The translations under genes and the position numbers were made by a program. Positions 7,561 through 7,926 of a DNA stretch of 7,926 nucleotides are shown in pieces. The notes beneath the pieces were generated by a model. It had not been told where the DNA came from and did no database searches. It was given only the letters and a program-made list of their open reading frames with translations. Source of the stretch: Acetobacteraceae bacterium (GTDB lineage Bacteria > Pseudomonadota > Alphaproteobacteria > Acetobacterales > Acetobacteraceae); contig JADGHI010000162.1 of NCBI GenBank assembly GCA_019689515.1, positions 1-7,926 of the forward strand, written 5' to 3'. Each line of letters opens with the position of its first letter. Within the stretch, counting starts at the first letter, position 1.

Positions 7561-7770
7561 TCATCGGCGTCGCCGAGAGCCCGTGCGCTGGCGCTGCTCC
7601 TCCAGCCGCGCGGCCTCGAGCTTCTCCAGCGGCACCAAGCGTCCGGCGCGCACCTCCGCCGCGTTCGCCTCCGCCTCGCGCGCGAGCTCATCGGTCCAAG
7701 CATCACGTCGCGGCGCCATCGCATCGGCCGGTGGGATGGGCTGCGGAGGCGGCCCGCCGCTCACTACCAC
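7561..7770 (-). CDS. Small hypothetical protein, doubtful
   Basis: A minus-strand frame of 69 residues from GTG 7770, or 52 residues from ATG 7719 (MAPRRDAWTDEL...). The C-terminal half is charged and helix-like (DELAREAEANAAEVRAGRLV then PLEKLEAARLEEQRQR) and ends in an Arg-rich tail; the N-terminal part is Pro-rich (GGPPPQPIPPADA). No Shine-Dalgarno is visible before either start. The same frame stays open to the window edge at 7926, so it could be the end of a longer gene, but the upstream translation is Arg-rich and unconvincing. The EVRAGRLVPLEKLEAA stretch faintly recalls the helical part of phage terminase small subunits; this is a weak resemblance only. It runs convergent to the tRNA. 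The remaining 7771-7926 holds nothing I can assign. Confidence 0.4.
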   Translation of the reverse strand: MVVSGGPPPQPIPPADAMAPRRDAWTDELAREAEANAAEVRAGRLVPLEKLEAARLEEQRQRTGSRRRR

Positions 7771-7926
7771 CTCCGGCGGCGCGCCCAGGACCGCCGCGGC
7801 GTCGATGTGGCGAAGACGATCTACACGGCGACGCCGGGCCCTGACGGCGCCCGCTCGCCGCCCACTACGCCCGCGATCTCCAGCACCGACCGCGCGGGAT
7901 GACGCGATCCCGGGTGCTCTTGGCCG

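Noticed and set aside
7531..7902. Plus-strand open frame of 123 codons after the tRNA
   Set aside because: The translation is Arg/Leu/Pro-rich without motif or plausible ribosome-binding site, and overlaps the slightly more protein-like minus-strand frame.
7899..7926. Plus-strand ATG at 7899 reading MTRSRVLLA to the window edge
   Set aside because: Only nine codons are visible and there is no clear ribosome-binding site, so a gene cannot be supported.

Overview
The window looks like a chromosomal segment from a high-GC alphaproteobacterium. The gene order ffh-rpsP-rimM-trmD-rplS followed directly by leuC-leuD-leuB, together with the protein sequences, suggests Rhodospirillales and probably Acetobacteraceae (Roseomonas-like). 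That assignment is inference from gene order and codon use, not from a database search.

Layout. Positions 3-332 hold the 3' end of an unrecognised gene with an OB-fold-like look; by my count positions 1-300 are about 54% GC, against about 75% in a sample of ffh. Positions 333-518 are non-coding and hold a possible promoter, a perfect 12-bp palindrome and an RNA segment that can fold into a compact three-way junction just before ffh. Positions 519-4111 are a tight translation-machinery cluster: SRP GTPase (ffh), ribosomal protein bS16 (rpsP), 16S maturation factor (rimM), tRNA m1G37 methyltransferase (trmD) and ribosomal protein bL19 (rplS). Only 23 bases later the leucine genes begin: leuC and leuD (the two subunits of isopropylmalate isomerase, overlapping by 4 bases) and leuB (3-isopropylmalate dehydrogenase). 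All eight genes are on the plus strand with gaps of at most 42 bases and no obvious internal terminator, so they could be one transcript. After leuB comes a modest hairpin, then a tRNA-Arg(ACG) gene with encoded CCA, and finally 451 bases holding three helically phased CGGACCC repeats, one small minus-strand open frame of doubtful status, and otherwise nothing I recognise.

The central genes work together in two themes: making and targeting proteins (SRP, ribosome assembly, tRNA modification, ribosomal proteins) and making leucine. Nearly everything from 519 to 7475 is ordinary core genome. The points worth a second look are the ffh leader structure, the compositional break before it, the Asp-to-Glu change in TrmD, the joining of the leu genes to the ribosomal cluster, and the region beyond the tRNA. 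I see no convincing undescribed multi-gene system here.
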